A stretch of DNA of 64,000 bases. Source: Macrolepiota albuminosa. Its lineage: Eukaryota; Basidiomycota; Agaricomycetes; Agaricales; Agaricaceae. A program made the position numbers and the translations under genes. The first letter of the stretch is position 1. Each line of letters starts with the position of its first letter. Below are positions 23,958-34,307 of this stretch, one piece after another. Location: positions 3,084,947-3,148,946 of the forward strand of contig JAMWFC010000049.1 in NCBI GenBank assembly GCA_027475525.1. Reading direction: 5' to 3'. The notes beneath the pieces are model-generated. The model had not been told where the DNA came from, made no database searches, and saw only the letters and a list, made by a program, of their open reading frames with translations.

Positions 23958-24707
23958 TGTCAGGTTCCGCTGAATCGGGGGCTTTCCGGGAAAGCGACGC
24001 CCTTACGATGCGGACTTGATCTACGGATACTCAGGTGTCTGAAACTCCGGGGCTAAGGACTCCGGGGTTCAAGACGAGGACAGGGGGTAGTCCCGGGAGA
24101 GGGGACTAGAGTCCGGGAGTTTTGGGTTGAGGGTGGCTGAGAGTTAGAGGGGGTCGAGTCGTGAACCGGAGGTTCTAAGACGAGACCAAGTTAGTAAGTT
24201 AAGAGTCGCGAAGTGCGTACCAAAGCTTAGAGCACGCAAATACTAAGGCGTGCCAGTCGAAGCGTACCAAACAAGGCGTACCAGTCAAACAGAGGGCACG
24301 CAATATCCAAAGTAACAGTATGCAAAGTATGTAATATCAAGACTACCGAATACAACAGGGAGCTACGCTATAAGTACTACGGGGCCGGGTCTCAGGGTTC
24401 CGGGATGTCTGGGATGGGTTCCGGGGGTCATTGAGTAGCGGCAGGGGCTATATACCGGGATCGTGCGTGTGGGGCGCGCGATCAATTGGCGCGGATGGGG
24501 CCGTGATGCGTGATGCGCGATGTCCGGAGCGCGTCGCATGATCCGATCGTTGATCGGGGCTGGGGTGGCTGATGGTGGTCCCTGATGCGCGTGATGGTGG
24601 TGTCGGCGGTCGTGATGGCGGGGCGTGTCCTGTGGGGTCGGAGGGAGGGTCCCGGAGGGTGTTCCGGGGGTGTCCCGGGGTGGGCCCGGAGGGGAGGGGT
24701 CGTGACA
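23958..24707 (-). repeat. B2 3' LTR (left copy)
   Basis: TGTCAGG...GTGACA on the + strand. Contains TAATATCAAGACT at 24332-24344. Confidence 0.95.
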
Positions 24708-24721
24708 TCACCCCCCCCTCA
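24708..24721 (-). promoter_or_regulatory. B2 polypurine tract
   Basis: TCACCCCCCCCTCA on the + strand, so GAGGGGGGGGTGA in the sense of the element, abutting the 3' LTR. Confidence 0.85.
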
Positions 24722-24835
24722 GCGCCGAGACCCTCCGAGGCGCGCGTAGCCGGTGGTTCGGACCGGGGGTCAACCGTGGGATCCGGCACCTGACCTGCCA
24801 CGTATCGAAAAAAATTTTTACCGTCAAGTTCAACC

Positions 24836-26242
24836 ATGTCGCGTACGCCAACGCATTCCCCGACGCCCCCGCAAACGAACGAGGTCGCGCCCCTCATGGC
24901 GTGGGAAGCCCAGGACGCGCGTTACCGGGCTCGGCTTGACCGGGAGCGTGTGGCGGCGCTCGCCGAGCAACGTGAGTACTCCCGCGCTGCCCCTTTACCC
25001 CACTGACCTTTCCTTTTCAGAACAGCGCAACATTCCGACTCCGGAGGCGGGTCCAAGCCGGCTCCCGGAGCCTGCTCCTGCAGCGGGTTCCGGGGGTCCT
25101 TCGGGGTCAGGCCCCAGTCGTCCCGCGCCCTCCTTTGCGCGGATGACCGTGCGTCCTCCTCGTCCCCAGCCCCCTCCCCGCCCGAGATTGCCCGCCCCTC
25201 GTTTTTGTCGCTCCCGGATGGCAATAGGGACCGTGGCAGAGGTCCCGGAGGATCAACGTGTCGCGTGGGCGGGCGCCACACAGGAGCTGTTCGAGGAGGC
25301 CCTGGAGAGGCCCCGGGGGCTGCCTACTCATGCCTGGTGCGTGAGTAACGGACCGGTGAGTTGTGCCCTACCTATGATCCCCATTGCTGACTTCGGTGCA
25401 GTGCTTGCACTGCGCCCGCCGGGGGGTGCTCTGCACCTTCGAAGTCCTGAGCCCCTCGTCCCGCCGGGACACGGCCGTGTGCGAGGCTTGCCGCCTCAAT
25501 CACGAGCGCTGTTCCGTGTCGGCGCTGTGGAGGGCGCGTTCTGTCGCCCGGGAGCAGGGATGGCCGCTGGGGGGGATTACCCGGAGGATGGGGGTTGAGG
25601 AGCGTGACTGGGTGGCGGAGCCGGCGGGGGAGCCGGTGGAGCCGGTGGGGGAGGGGTCTGCAGCGCCCGCGGAGGTGCCCAGTGGGGGGTCGGGGAGTCG
25701 GGGGGTCGTCCGGGTGGGGGGCCGGGGCCGGCCCATGGTGTTGATCACGCGCCGGGCCCCTCGGTCCGTTGCCCGGGGGCAGGGGGGGCACCTGGACAAG
25801 GGGAAGCGGCGGGCGTCGCCCAGTCCCTCCCCGGGGCCTTCCAAGAGGGCGTGCCTGTCCCTGGGGACCCCTTCCCCGGTATCTCCCCCGCGCCTATCCC
25901 CGGCGGTGTTTTCCCCGCTGTCCGGGCGTCCCTTGAGCGCCGAGGTGAGGGAGCTGCAGGCGCGTTTGGAGCAGGCGGGCCGGGAGAGGGAGGAACGTGA
26001 GGAGGGGGCGAGGGAGGAGGCGGCGCTCCGGCGGAGGTTGGAGGAGGATCGCGAGGCGGCCCTCCGTCCCGGCCCCAGGATCGTGGTTCGAACGGGTTCT
26101 GGACGAGGGGGAGCCACTCCCTTCCTGGGACCAACTGGCCGAGGAGGTGTGGCGAGGACACGGTCCGGAGGGGTTGGGGGAGGAGTTCCGGGGCTGGCCG
26201 AGGGGAGGGGAGGGTGAGGGTAGTTCGGGGCCCCAGCTCTAG
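24836..26242 (+). CDS. Antisense intron-containing gene in B2: Zn2Cys6-like protein with coiled coil
   Basis: This lies on the strand opposite to B2, between the end of pol and the 3' LTR, starting 128 bp from that LTR. ATG 24836, exon 1 to 24971, intron 24972-25020 (GTGAGT...TTTTCAG), exon 2 to 25340, intron 25341-25401 (GTGAGT...GTGCAG), exon 3 from 25402. Splicing joins THAWC to CLHC in frame and completes C-x2-C-x6-C-x15-C-x2-C-x6-C, the spacing of a fungal binuclear zinc cluster with a slightly long loop. Then come a Gly/Pro-rich linker with basic KGKRRA, and a charged coiled coil (EVRELQARLEQ...RRRLEED). A one-step frame change near 26065-26085 gives the natural-looking end WFERVLDEGEPLPSWDQLAE to TAG 26240. 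Without it the frame stops at 26217. The role is unknown; a DNA-binding protein is a guess from the cluster. Confidence 0.7.
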
Positions 26243-26494
26243 GGGCCCCCGTTTTCTTGTTGCTGTCCCGTAGCTGTAGTATAGTGTACTATAGAAAATG
26301 TATATACTTGGCTGTCCCAGGTCAGTTGGAGTAAGGGGCGAAAGAGCCAAAAGAAACCGGAAAGAACATCTTGCCCAGACGCCGGGACATCACTATGAAA
26401 TGGTACTAAAAGAGAGTAAGATCTAGAAAGGAGAAGCAGAAAATATACATGGGAGTTGAATCCCTACTGAACCCAGAGGCGGGGGTTACGCCCA
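26243..26494. other. Spacer between the ends of B2 pol and the antisense gene
   Basis: The two genes converge here. The segment 26270-26320 is AT-richer (TAGTATAGTGTACTATAG, a near-palindrome) and could hold polyadenylation signals for either strand. No ORF supported. Confidence 0.4.
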
Positions 26495-29400
26495 CTACTG
26501 CCGTCTGTGAGTCCTGCGCCCGGGAAGATCGTTCCCCGGGTGCCGTTGTTGGAAGTCCCGGAGTTTGTCGAGGGCGCCTTCGAGGTTTCGGCGCGGTTCC
26601 CAAGTGTCGTCTTCCGGGCCGTATCCCTTCCACCGTACGAGGAAGTGGGGTCGTCCACGAATGTTCCGGGAGTCGAGGATGTCTTCAACCTCGTAGTGGT
26701 ATTCGTCCTCGACCTCGACCGGGGGAGGGGGCTCGGGGCGTCGTTTGGGGAAGGGATCCGGGGGGTGTCATTCCAGGAGGCGGACGTGGAATACCGGGTG
26801 CAGACCTTTTAGTCCCGGGGGGAGCTCGATCTTGTAGGCGTGGGATGAGACCTTCTTCAATATTTTGAACGGGCCGAGGCGCTTGTGATCGAGTTTTGGA
26901 GAGGGCCGGCGGGTGCGGAGGTGTCGTCGATCTAACCATACCTTTGTCCCGGGGGCCCAGTCGGGGGTGTCTTCCCGTTTCTGGTCGGCGTGTTTCACGT
27001 AGGCCCGGTTCGCGGTGTCGATCTCTTCCCGGAGAAACTCGTGAAGGGATTGGAGATCCCGGGCGACCTCATGGGCGGCGTGCGACGGGATGTCCCGGAG
27101 CGAGAGTGTCAGTCGAGGGTGGTATCCCTTGTTGGCAAAGAAGGGTGATACCCCGGTGGCAGAGTGTGGCGTGTTGTTGTAGGTGAACTCGGCCAGGGGG
27201 AGCTCGGCGCGCCAGTCGTCCTGCAAGTAGTTGACGTACAGCCGGAGGTACTGCTTGAGGGACTGGTTGACCCTCTCGGTTTGGCCGTCGGTTTCGGGGT
27301 GGTAGGCGGTAGAGAGGTTAGTCTTTACTTCAAGTGCCTTACACAGGGAAGTCCAAAACTTGGACACGAAGAGAGGGCCACGGTCGGAGACGATGTCGTC
27401 CGGGAGTCCATGTTTGGCGAAGACGTGCTCGAGGAACAGTCGGGCGAAGTCCGGGGCGGTGTCCGTGGTGTGGCAGGGTAGAAAGATGCCCTGTTTGGTT
27501 AGCCTGCACACAACGACGAGAATGGCATCGAACCCTTCAGACTCCGGGAGTTCGACGATGTGGTCCAGGGATATGGAGGACCAGGGGCGTCGTCCGACTG
27601 GCAGGGGTTTCAGGAGTCCGTATGGCCGGTGTCGGGGGACCTTGGCCCGGAGGCAGGGTTCGCATGATCGAATGTAGCGGGTCACGTCCTTCTTCAACCC
27701 TGGCCAAAAGTAAGTCCGGGAGATGAGCTGGAGGGTCTTACGTATTCCAGGATGTCCCCGGAGCTTGTGGTCGTGGTGTTGACGGAGGACGTCGTAGCGA
27801 AGTCGGGTGTGATCTGGGACGTAGATGCGGCCATCCCGGAGGAGGAGTTTTTTGTCGGGGGACAGGGAGAAGGCGGGGTCCCGGTCGGTTCCATCAGGGG
27901 GGTTGCGGGGGTCGTGATCGGTGAAGTACTTGTCTCGGGGGGCGCGGCGAATCTGACTCAGGGTCCCTTCCTCGTTTAAGATCAGTAAGGCATTCAAATG
28001 TTCGGGAGGGATCACCACGCGATGATTGAACGCATTACGTTCCGCCTCGAACGACTTCTTGGGGTAGACGTCCGGACGGCGGGTGAGGGCGTCGGGCTTG
28101 GCGCCAAGTCGTCCCGGGCGGTATTGGATCGTGAAGTCGTACTCCGAGAGGATCTCGGACCATCGGGCCTGCCGTCGACTGAGTTGCTTGGTCGTGGTGA
28201 AGTACTGCAGGTTATTATGATCCGAGTAGACCTGGATCCGGTGCCGGGCTCCCTCGAGATAGGCCCGCCATTGCTTGAAGGCTTCAACGATGGCGAGGAG
28301 TTCCTTGTCGTAAATGTTGTAGTTGAGCTCGGCGTCGATCATGGACCGGGTGTAGAAAGCGACTGGCCAGGGTTCCCCACCGTCAGATTCCATCTGCGAG
28401 AGAATCCCGGCGATGGCGTAGTCGGAGGCGTCGCATTCTAGGATGATCGGGAGGGCCGGGTCGTAGTGCCGGAGTACCGGGGCGACTGTGAAAGCCTCCT
28501 TGAGCAGGTTAAAGACGCTCTGGCACTTACTGTCCCAGTTCCAGGCGACGTCCTTGCGCGTGAGCCGGTTGAGGGGTTTCGTAATCCCGGAGTAGTTGTC
28601 TATAAACCTCCGGTAGAAGTTAGCGAAACCCAGGAAGGACTGTACTTCCTTGACGTTCCGGGGCTGCGGCCAGTTGACGATGGCCTCGACCTTGTGGGGG
28701 TCCATGCGAACGCCGTTCGGGGATACTATGACGCCAAGATACTCAACCTCTTCCGTATGGAATGAACACTTCTCGGGCTTGGCGTGGAGGTTGTGCTCCC
28801 GGAGGCGTTCGAGGACTTGCCGGACATGCTTCTGGTGATCCTCCGGTGAGTCGGAATAAATGAGGATGTCGTCCAGGTAGACGATCACAAAGACGTCGCT
28901 CATGTCGTGGAAGATGTCGTTCATGAAGTATTGGAACGTGGCGGGGGAGTTAGTCATTCCGAAAGGCATCACAAGATACTCAAACAGACCATACCGCGTG
29001 CGGAACGCGGTTTTCCACTCGTGTCCCGGGGCGATGCGGACGTTGTTGTAACCGGAGCGGAGGTCGATTTTCGTGTAGACCTTGGCACTGCGGAGTCGAT
29101 CGACCAGATCGCCGATGAGCGGGAGCGGGTAGCGGTTCTTCTTGGTGATCTTGTTGAGTCCCCGGTAGTCGACACAGAGTCGGAGCGAGCCGTCCTTCTT
29201 CTTGGCGAATAGAACCGGGGCTCCGGCGGCGGAGGCGGAGGGTCGGATGAATCCCTTACCGAGCATTTCGTCGAGGTAGTCCTTGAGAGCCCGGAGTTTG
29301 ACCTCTGACATGTTGTAGACCTTGCCGAAAGGGGGGGTGGCTCCTTCCTCGAGGTCGATGGTGTGATCATAGGGGCGGTGAGGGGGGATCTCCTTGGCGT

Positions 29401-30886
29401 CTCCTTCGGAGAATACGTCAGCGAACTCGTGATATTCCGGGGGAACTACTTCTCGGAGGATCTGCTCCTTGGTCTTTGGTTCCGGGGGAATGGCGTCCCC
29501 TCGTAGGTGTTCTTCCGGGAGAGAAGGCGAGGTGTGCAGCTGAAACGTGGGAGTTCCATCCCTCATGAGGCGGGCGAAGGGGGCAGCCCCAATGATTCTG
29601 ATGTCGAGTGCGCTCGGGTCGATCGGAGTTGCGGAAGCATCGGCCGGAGCGGGTGCGACGCGTGTCTGAGACCGGCAGGGGTAGTTCGGCCCTTTGTACT
29701 TGTTCCGAGGAATGTTTGGGGGTCGATCGGGGGCCTTGCGGTCTCGGACGGGCGTGGGTGGTGCATGCGTGGGGGGCGCGGCAGTCGTCCCGGGGGCGTC
29801 GGGCGCCGGGTCGTCTCCTAGGGCCCGGAGGTGCACGATGGCCGAGGGGTGGTCTTCGGGTCCCGGGAAGGTCATGGTGAGCGTCCTCCAATCGATATCG
29901 GGGTTTGTGTCGCGCAGCCAGGGTAGTCCCAGCACCATCGGGGTCGATTCGTGAAGTCGCGTGACCAGGAAGTCGGAAGTGAACTCGTAGCTGTTGTCCA
30001 GGGTCACGCGTCCCGAGTGAGACCTTCGGATGGGGCCGGATGAGGAGGGGGTGCCGTCGAGGCGTTGCAGGCGGAGGGGCTGGTCGAGGGAGTCGTGGGG
30101 GAGGTCGAGAGCGTCGCTGATGAATACTCCGGTGGCTCCGCTGTCGATGAGGGCCGAGATTGGTCCTGGGGCGCCGTCCAGCCTGGCATTGATGACGAAG
30201 GATCGGGATGAACGGGACTGGAGTCCCGGGGGTGGTGGAGGCCCGTCCTTCGGGGCAGGGTTGGGGGAGTGGGGGATGTCGAAGGGGAGTTGCTGGTCGT
30301 CGGGGGTCGGGTCCCGGGTCAGGCGAAGGGTGAGGTGTCGCCAATCGATGCGGGGGTTAGTGTCTCGGAGCCACGGGAGCCCTAGGACCAGGGGTGCGGA
30401 AGGGTGGAGTTTGGTTATCAACATCCGGAGGGTGTGAGTCTGTCCGTTGGCGAAGGTAACGGGCATACGCACAAAATGAGTGATGTTCCCCGCCGTAGAG
30501 GCGTCGCCGTCGAAGAGGCAGAGCCGTACCGGGACCGGGAGTCGCTGGGCGGGTTCCGGGGCGAAGGTAGACCATGCTTCATCGATGAAGTTGTCGGTGG
30601 CGCCACTGTCGACGAGGGTGTTGAGGGGAGTTCCGGAGGGGGTGAGGCGGGTTTTGAGGAGGAGGGAGTGCGAAGAGTGGGAGGGTAGGTAAGCCGTGAG
30701 GGTGTCCTGTATGAGTACCGTAGAGCGAAGGTGTGAGACCGGGGCGGAGAAGACGTCGGGGTCGATTCCGCGATTTAGGGCGTCTTCCGGGTCTAAATCG
30801 CCGGGTCGTTTTCCGAATACTTGTAGGTGGCGTCCTCCCCTTCGAAGGTCCAGGTGGCACGTCCCATGACCTGTCGTTTGGGGCAC
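26495..30886 (-). CDS. B2 pol polyprotein (two proteases, RT, RNase H, integrase, chromodomain)
   Basis: Open from 30886 to a TGA at 26768 (1372 codons). The same frame continues past it to a TAG at 26495 and encodes a chromodomain ([10 protein letters not shown]...[17 protein letters not shown]), so the TGA probably replaces TGG. Landmarks by residue: retropepsin 1 DSGAT at 93 with [11 protein letters not shown] at 168; retropepsin 2 DSGAT at 248 with [11 protein letters not shown] at 319; [19 protein letters not shown] at 562 and YLDD at 670; RNase [12 protein letters not shown] at 817; integrase H1040, H1045, C1075, C1078 and D1108, D1168, E1204. It overlaps gag by about 90 bp in the -1 frame, so expression probably needs frameshifting or an equivalent. 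Makes and integrates element cDNA; chromodomains steer Gypsy integration to marked chromatin. Confidence 0.95.
29880..30640 (-). other. Tandem duplicated retropepsin domains in B2 pol
   Basis: Two copies about 155 residues apart, each with the LVDSGAT/LIDSGAT catalytic loop, a DG turn, and the flap-distal [16 protein letters not shown](H/T)LT block. Both keep the catalytic Asp. Confidence 0.85.
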
Positions 30887-33522
30887 TCGGAGATGAAATG
30901 GTCTTTCTCACCACAGAGTATGCAGACACCCTCCCTTCTCCGTCGTTCCTGCACATCCGTCGGGACTTCGATCCAGGGTCGTCCCTTCTTCTGAAGCCGG
31001 TTGGCCCGGAGGGCCTCCTCGTCCCGTTCGTCGTCGAAGTCGAAGTTTTCGGGGTCTTCCGGGGGTTCCTCGGGGCTTGGCGCGTCGTCCGGGTCTTGGG
31101 CGGCCACGGCGGCGTTGAGCTGGGCCTGGGGGCGGGTGCCGCTGCCGGGGTTAGCATTGGGCGGGCCGCGACTCACCGGGGGTCGGCCGCCGGGGAACGC
31201 GGGGGGACCGGGGTTTCGACCTTGGGGGTTGAGGGCTTCGCCGGAGGGCCAAGGGGGTCCTCCTCTGGGATTCCAGGGGGGTCGGGAGTTCGAGTACTCG
31301 CTGCGGTCTTCCCAGTAACGTTGGTCGATCTGCATGACGAGGGCCTTGTATCCGTCATAGGAGGGTTGTTTCGGGGCGAGTCGGAGGACGTCCTTGATAC
31401 GTTGTGGGAGGGCGCGGCGGAGGGCGTACTGGAGGGCGCTGTAATTCCAACCTGTCTCGTAAGCTTCCTTTTCAAAACGTACGATGAAGGTAGTGAAGCG
31501 TTCTTCAGAGCGCATCCGGAGGTTGAAGAGGTTGTCCTCGGCCTCGGCCACGGTGTCGTATATCCCGAATTTCCCGGAGAACTCGTCAACGAAGGCTTGC
31601 CAGCGAGCGAGTGCCGGGTTGTTGGGGTCGAACTGGATGAGGGCTGTGTAGTGATCGAAGGCGATCCCCTGGAGGTATGATGCGGCAAAGGCCACCCGGG
31701 AGCTGTCAACCTGAAACGTGAGCGGCTTTGCCTGGAACGTATTGAGACACTGAGTGAGGAAGGTACGCCATTTTCAGGGGTCCCGGCCCGTGAAAGCGTC
31801 GGGCTTTTGGATGTCCAGTCGTCCTTCGCGGGCGAGGGCGTCGCGAGCGTCGTCCGGTCCGGCAGCGTTGCGGGGAGGGGGGCCAGCATTGTAATAGTAG
31901 TAATAGTGATTACCCCCCCCTCCTTGAGGAGGAAAAGCACCAAGGGCGGGGCCCCACCCGCCGGGAGGTCCTCCTCCGGGTGGCTCACCTGGGGGTCCAC
32001 GCCTGGGAGGTCCGTTGTCCCAAGGGGGTTCGTTCCTGCCAGGAGGGGGCCCGGGTCTCCACGCAGGGAGTGGCGGAGGTGGAGGGCCTGGGGGTCGTCC
32101 TCGAGGTTCAGCTGGGGGTGGCGGAGGCGGTCGGGGAGGGTTCGGCGGTGTCGGGTCGGGCGGAAGGGGGTTAGGTGCTGGGTCGGGTGCCGGGTTGCGC
32201 GGGGGACGTTCAATCCGGGAGGGCCGGGCTTGCATCGGGGGTCGCGGGGGGTTCCGTAGGTCGAAGTGGGGTGGCGGATCGCGGCGGAAGTTGCGTTCCG
32301 GAGGGGCCGGGGCGGACGTGGCGGGCGGTGCGGGTGCCGGGGCAGGCGCGGGCGTGGGACGTTGTTCGTTGTTGTCGCGCGTGAGCTCGTCAATGTAGCA
32401 TAGCGTGTCGTCCGTACTAGGAGTATCCACCCGGGCTCTACCGGGGTTCGTCGGGGCCGGGGGTCGGGCATTGTCTGTTCGCGGGAGGGGTTCCAGGGGT
32501 CTTTGAGGCTGTCCCCAGGTTTCAAAGGTACTAGGAACGGAGTTAGCCCTGCGGCGAGTTGACAAGCCTACCGTGCGAGCAGCGGGTTGGTCGAAGAGGC
32601 CTCCCGTGGGGTTGAGGGACCGTAGTATGGCTGAGGCGTTCTGCCGTTCTTCCCGTTGCCGTTGCTCCGGAGTGGGGACCGTGGGGGTTGCCGGGACTGC
32701 TGAGGCCGGTTCCGGGGGTTCCCGTCGAATGTGAATCGAGCGACCTGGGTCCGCGGGGTCGTTGAGGGGCCGAGGGGAGGGGGACGTGTGGACTTCGTCG
32801 AGCAGTTGCTGTAATTCTTCCCGGAGGATCGTATTGCGCCTATACTTTACCATGGTTTGCTCCGGGAGTTCTCCTCGCGTGAGGCGATCCCCGAATTCGA
32901 CCAGGCAGTGAGCCCATTCCTCCGGAGTGCCTTCGAAGTTGTCGTGTCCGAATTCCACGAGCAGCGTCCTTGTCCGTTGCGCAAAGTCCTCCGGTGAGAT
33001 CCTGAGGGAGTGGAGTATCTCGTCCCGTTGCCGTTTGTACTCCTCGAGGCGTCGTCGTCCCATTGGCGAGGGAGGGGTTCGAGCGGGTGGAGCGGCGGCC
33101 GGGTAATGACGAGGGGGGTAGTCGGGGTAGAGGGGTCCTCGGGGTTCTCGGGGTTGGGGGACGGGGCGCTGGTAACCGTAGTAGGGGGTGGGTGCAAAGG
33201 GGCCCTCGCTGGGGGGAATCAGGCGAGGCCCACTGGGTACAGGAGGGGTCTCTGGCAGGCCCCCGGGAATGCTCCGGTACGAGGGGACCTCCACGGGTCG
33301 TGCCATGGCTAGGTTGGGCGGAGGGGCCCAACTGGCTGAGGGCCCCAGATCATAGAGGGATGGGTTGGGGGCCCAGTGGCGGTGGAGGTACTGAGGTTCG
33401 TATGGGAGGGGTGGGTAGACAGGGCGGGGGGTCTGCGCGGAGTAGTGGTCGGGTACCGGGCGTCCGTAAGGGTCGGTCTGGTACCCCGTGGGGTAGTAGG
33501 TGTGAGTATACGTAGCCATCAA
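30793..33522 (-). CDS. B2 gag polyprotein, one nonsense codon
   Basis: ATG 33520-33522 to TAG 30793 is a single frame of 910 codons interrupted only by TGA at 31771-31773 (GRDP*KWRTF), most simply a TGG-to-TGA change because W-K-W reads naturally. Order: Tyr/Pro-rich N-terminus (TYTHTYYPTGYQTDPYG), helical region with FGHDNFEGTPEEWAHC, a long Pro-rich linker, capsid-like region (YLQGIAFDHYTALIQFDPNN) and one zinc knuckle [14 protein letters not shown] near 30890-30930. The start lies 31 bp inside the 5' LTR edge. Forms the virus-like particle. Confidence 0.92.
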
Positions 33523-33539
33523 GAACGGTGTAAGGAAAG

Positions 33540-33552
33540 AGTCTTGATATTA
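33540..33552 (-). promoter_or_regulatory. B2 primer-binding site, complementary to its own LTR
   Basis: TAATATCAAGACT in element sense, touching the 5' LTR with no gap. Its exact complement AGTCTTGATATTA lies in the LTR at 33927-33939. No similarity to a tRNA 3' end (TGG start absent). Confidence 0.85.
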
Positions 33553-34302
33553 TGTCAGGTTCCGCTGAATCGGGGGCTTTCCGGGAAAGCGACGCCCTTA
33601 CGATGCGGACTTGATCTACGGATACTCGGGTGTCTGGAACTCCGGGGCTAAGGACTCCGGGGTTCAAGACGAGGACAGGGGGTAGTCCCGGGAGAGGGGA
33701 CTAGAGTCCGGGAGTTTTGGGTTGAGGGTGGCTGAGAGTTAGAGGGGGTCGAGTCGTGAACCGGAGGTTCTAAGACGAGACCAAGTTAGTAAGTTAAGAG
33801 TCGCGAAGTGCGTACCAAAGCTTAGAGCACGCGAATACTAAGGCGTGCCAGTCGAAGCATACCAAACAAGGCGTACCAGTCAAACAGAGGGCACGCAATA
33901 TCCAAAGTAACAGTATGCAAAGTATGTAATATCAAGACTACCGAATACAACAGGGAGCTACGCTATAAGTACTACGGGGCCGGGTCTCAGGGTTCCGGGA
34001 TGTCTGGGATGGGTTCCGGGGGTCATTGAGTAGCGGCAGGGGCTATATACCGGGATCGTGCGTGTGGGGCGCGCGATCAATTGGCGCGGATGGGGCCGTG
34101 ATGCGTGATGCGCGATGTCCGGAGCGCGTCGCATGATCCGATCGTTGATCGGGGCTGGGGCGGCTGATGGCGGTCCATGATGCACGTGATGGCAGTGTCG
34201 GCGGTCGTGATGGCGGGGCGTGTCCTGTGGGGTTGGAGGGAGGGTCCCGGAGGGTGTTCCGGGGGTGTCCCGGGGTGGGCCCGGAGGGGAGGGGTCATGA
34301 CA
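33553..34302 (-). repeat. B2 5' LTR (right copy)
   Basis: TGTCAGG...ATGACA on the + strand. In element sense a TATA-like CTTATAG (33962-33968) lies about 25 bp before AGTCTTGATATTA (33927-33939), which would place the RNA start at the priming motif. Confidence 0.95.
33927..33939 (-). promoter_or_regulatory. Predicted RNA 5' end / self-priming motif in B2 LTR
   Basis: AGTCTTGATATTA in element sense, perfect 13-nt complement of the PBS. Also present in the 3' LTR at 24332-24344 and in B1, B3 and E. Confidence 0.75.
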
Positions 34303-34307
34303 TGAAG

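Larger units (their letters stand above)
23958..34302 (-). mobile_element. Gypsy element B2, near-intact chromovirus-type retrotransposon
   Basis: 10,345 bp, flanked by TGAAG at 23953-23957 and 34303-34307. LTRs 23958-24707 and 33553-34302 are both 750 bp and differ at about a dozen sites, all but one transitions. On the minus strand: 5' LTR, PBS, gag, pol (two proteases, RT, RNase H, integrase, chromodomain), a 1.8-kb tail with an antisense gene, PPT, 3' LTR. Only two nonsense codons stand between it and open gag and pol frames. Inserted in A2 pol. Confidence 0.95.

Noticed and set aside
27164..28765. Plus-strand open frames across B2 pol and gag (for example 27164-27979, 30733-31680)
   Set aside because: They are mirror readings of the GC-rich minus-strand gag-pol, lack motifs and introns, and the minus frame carries all family signatures.
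30800..30830. Canonical -1 slippery site at the B2 gag-pol overlap
   Set aside because: GGAAAAC precedes the gag stop and the frame step is -1, but the heptamer is not canonical, so the mechanism is left open.
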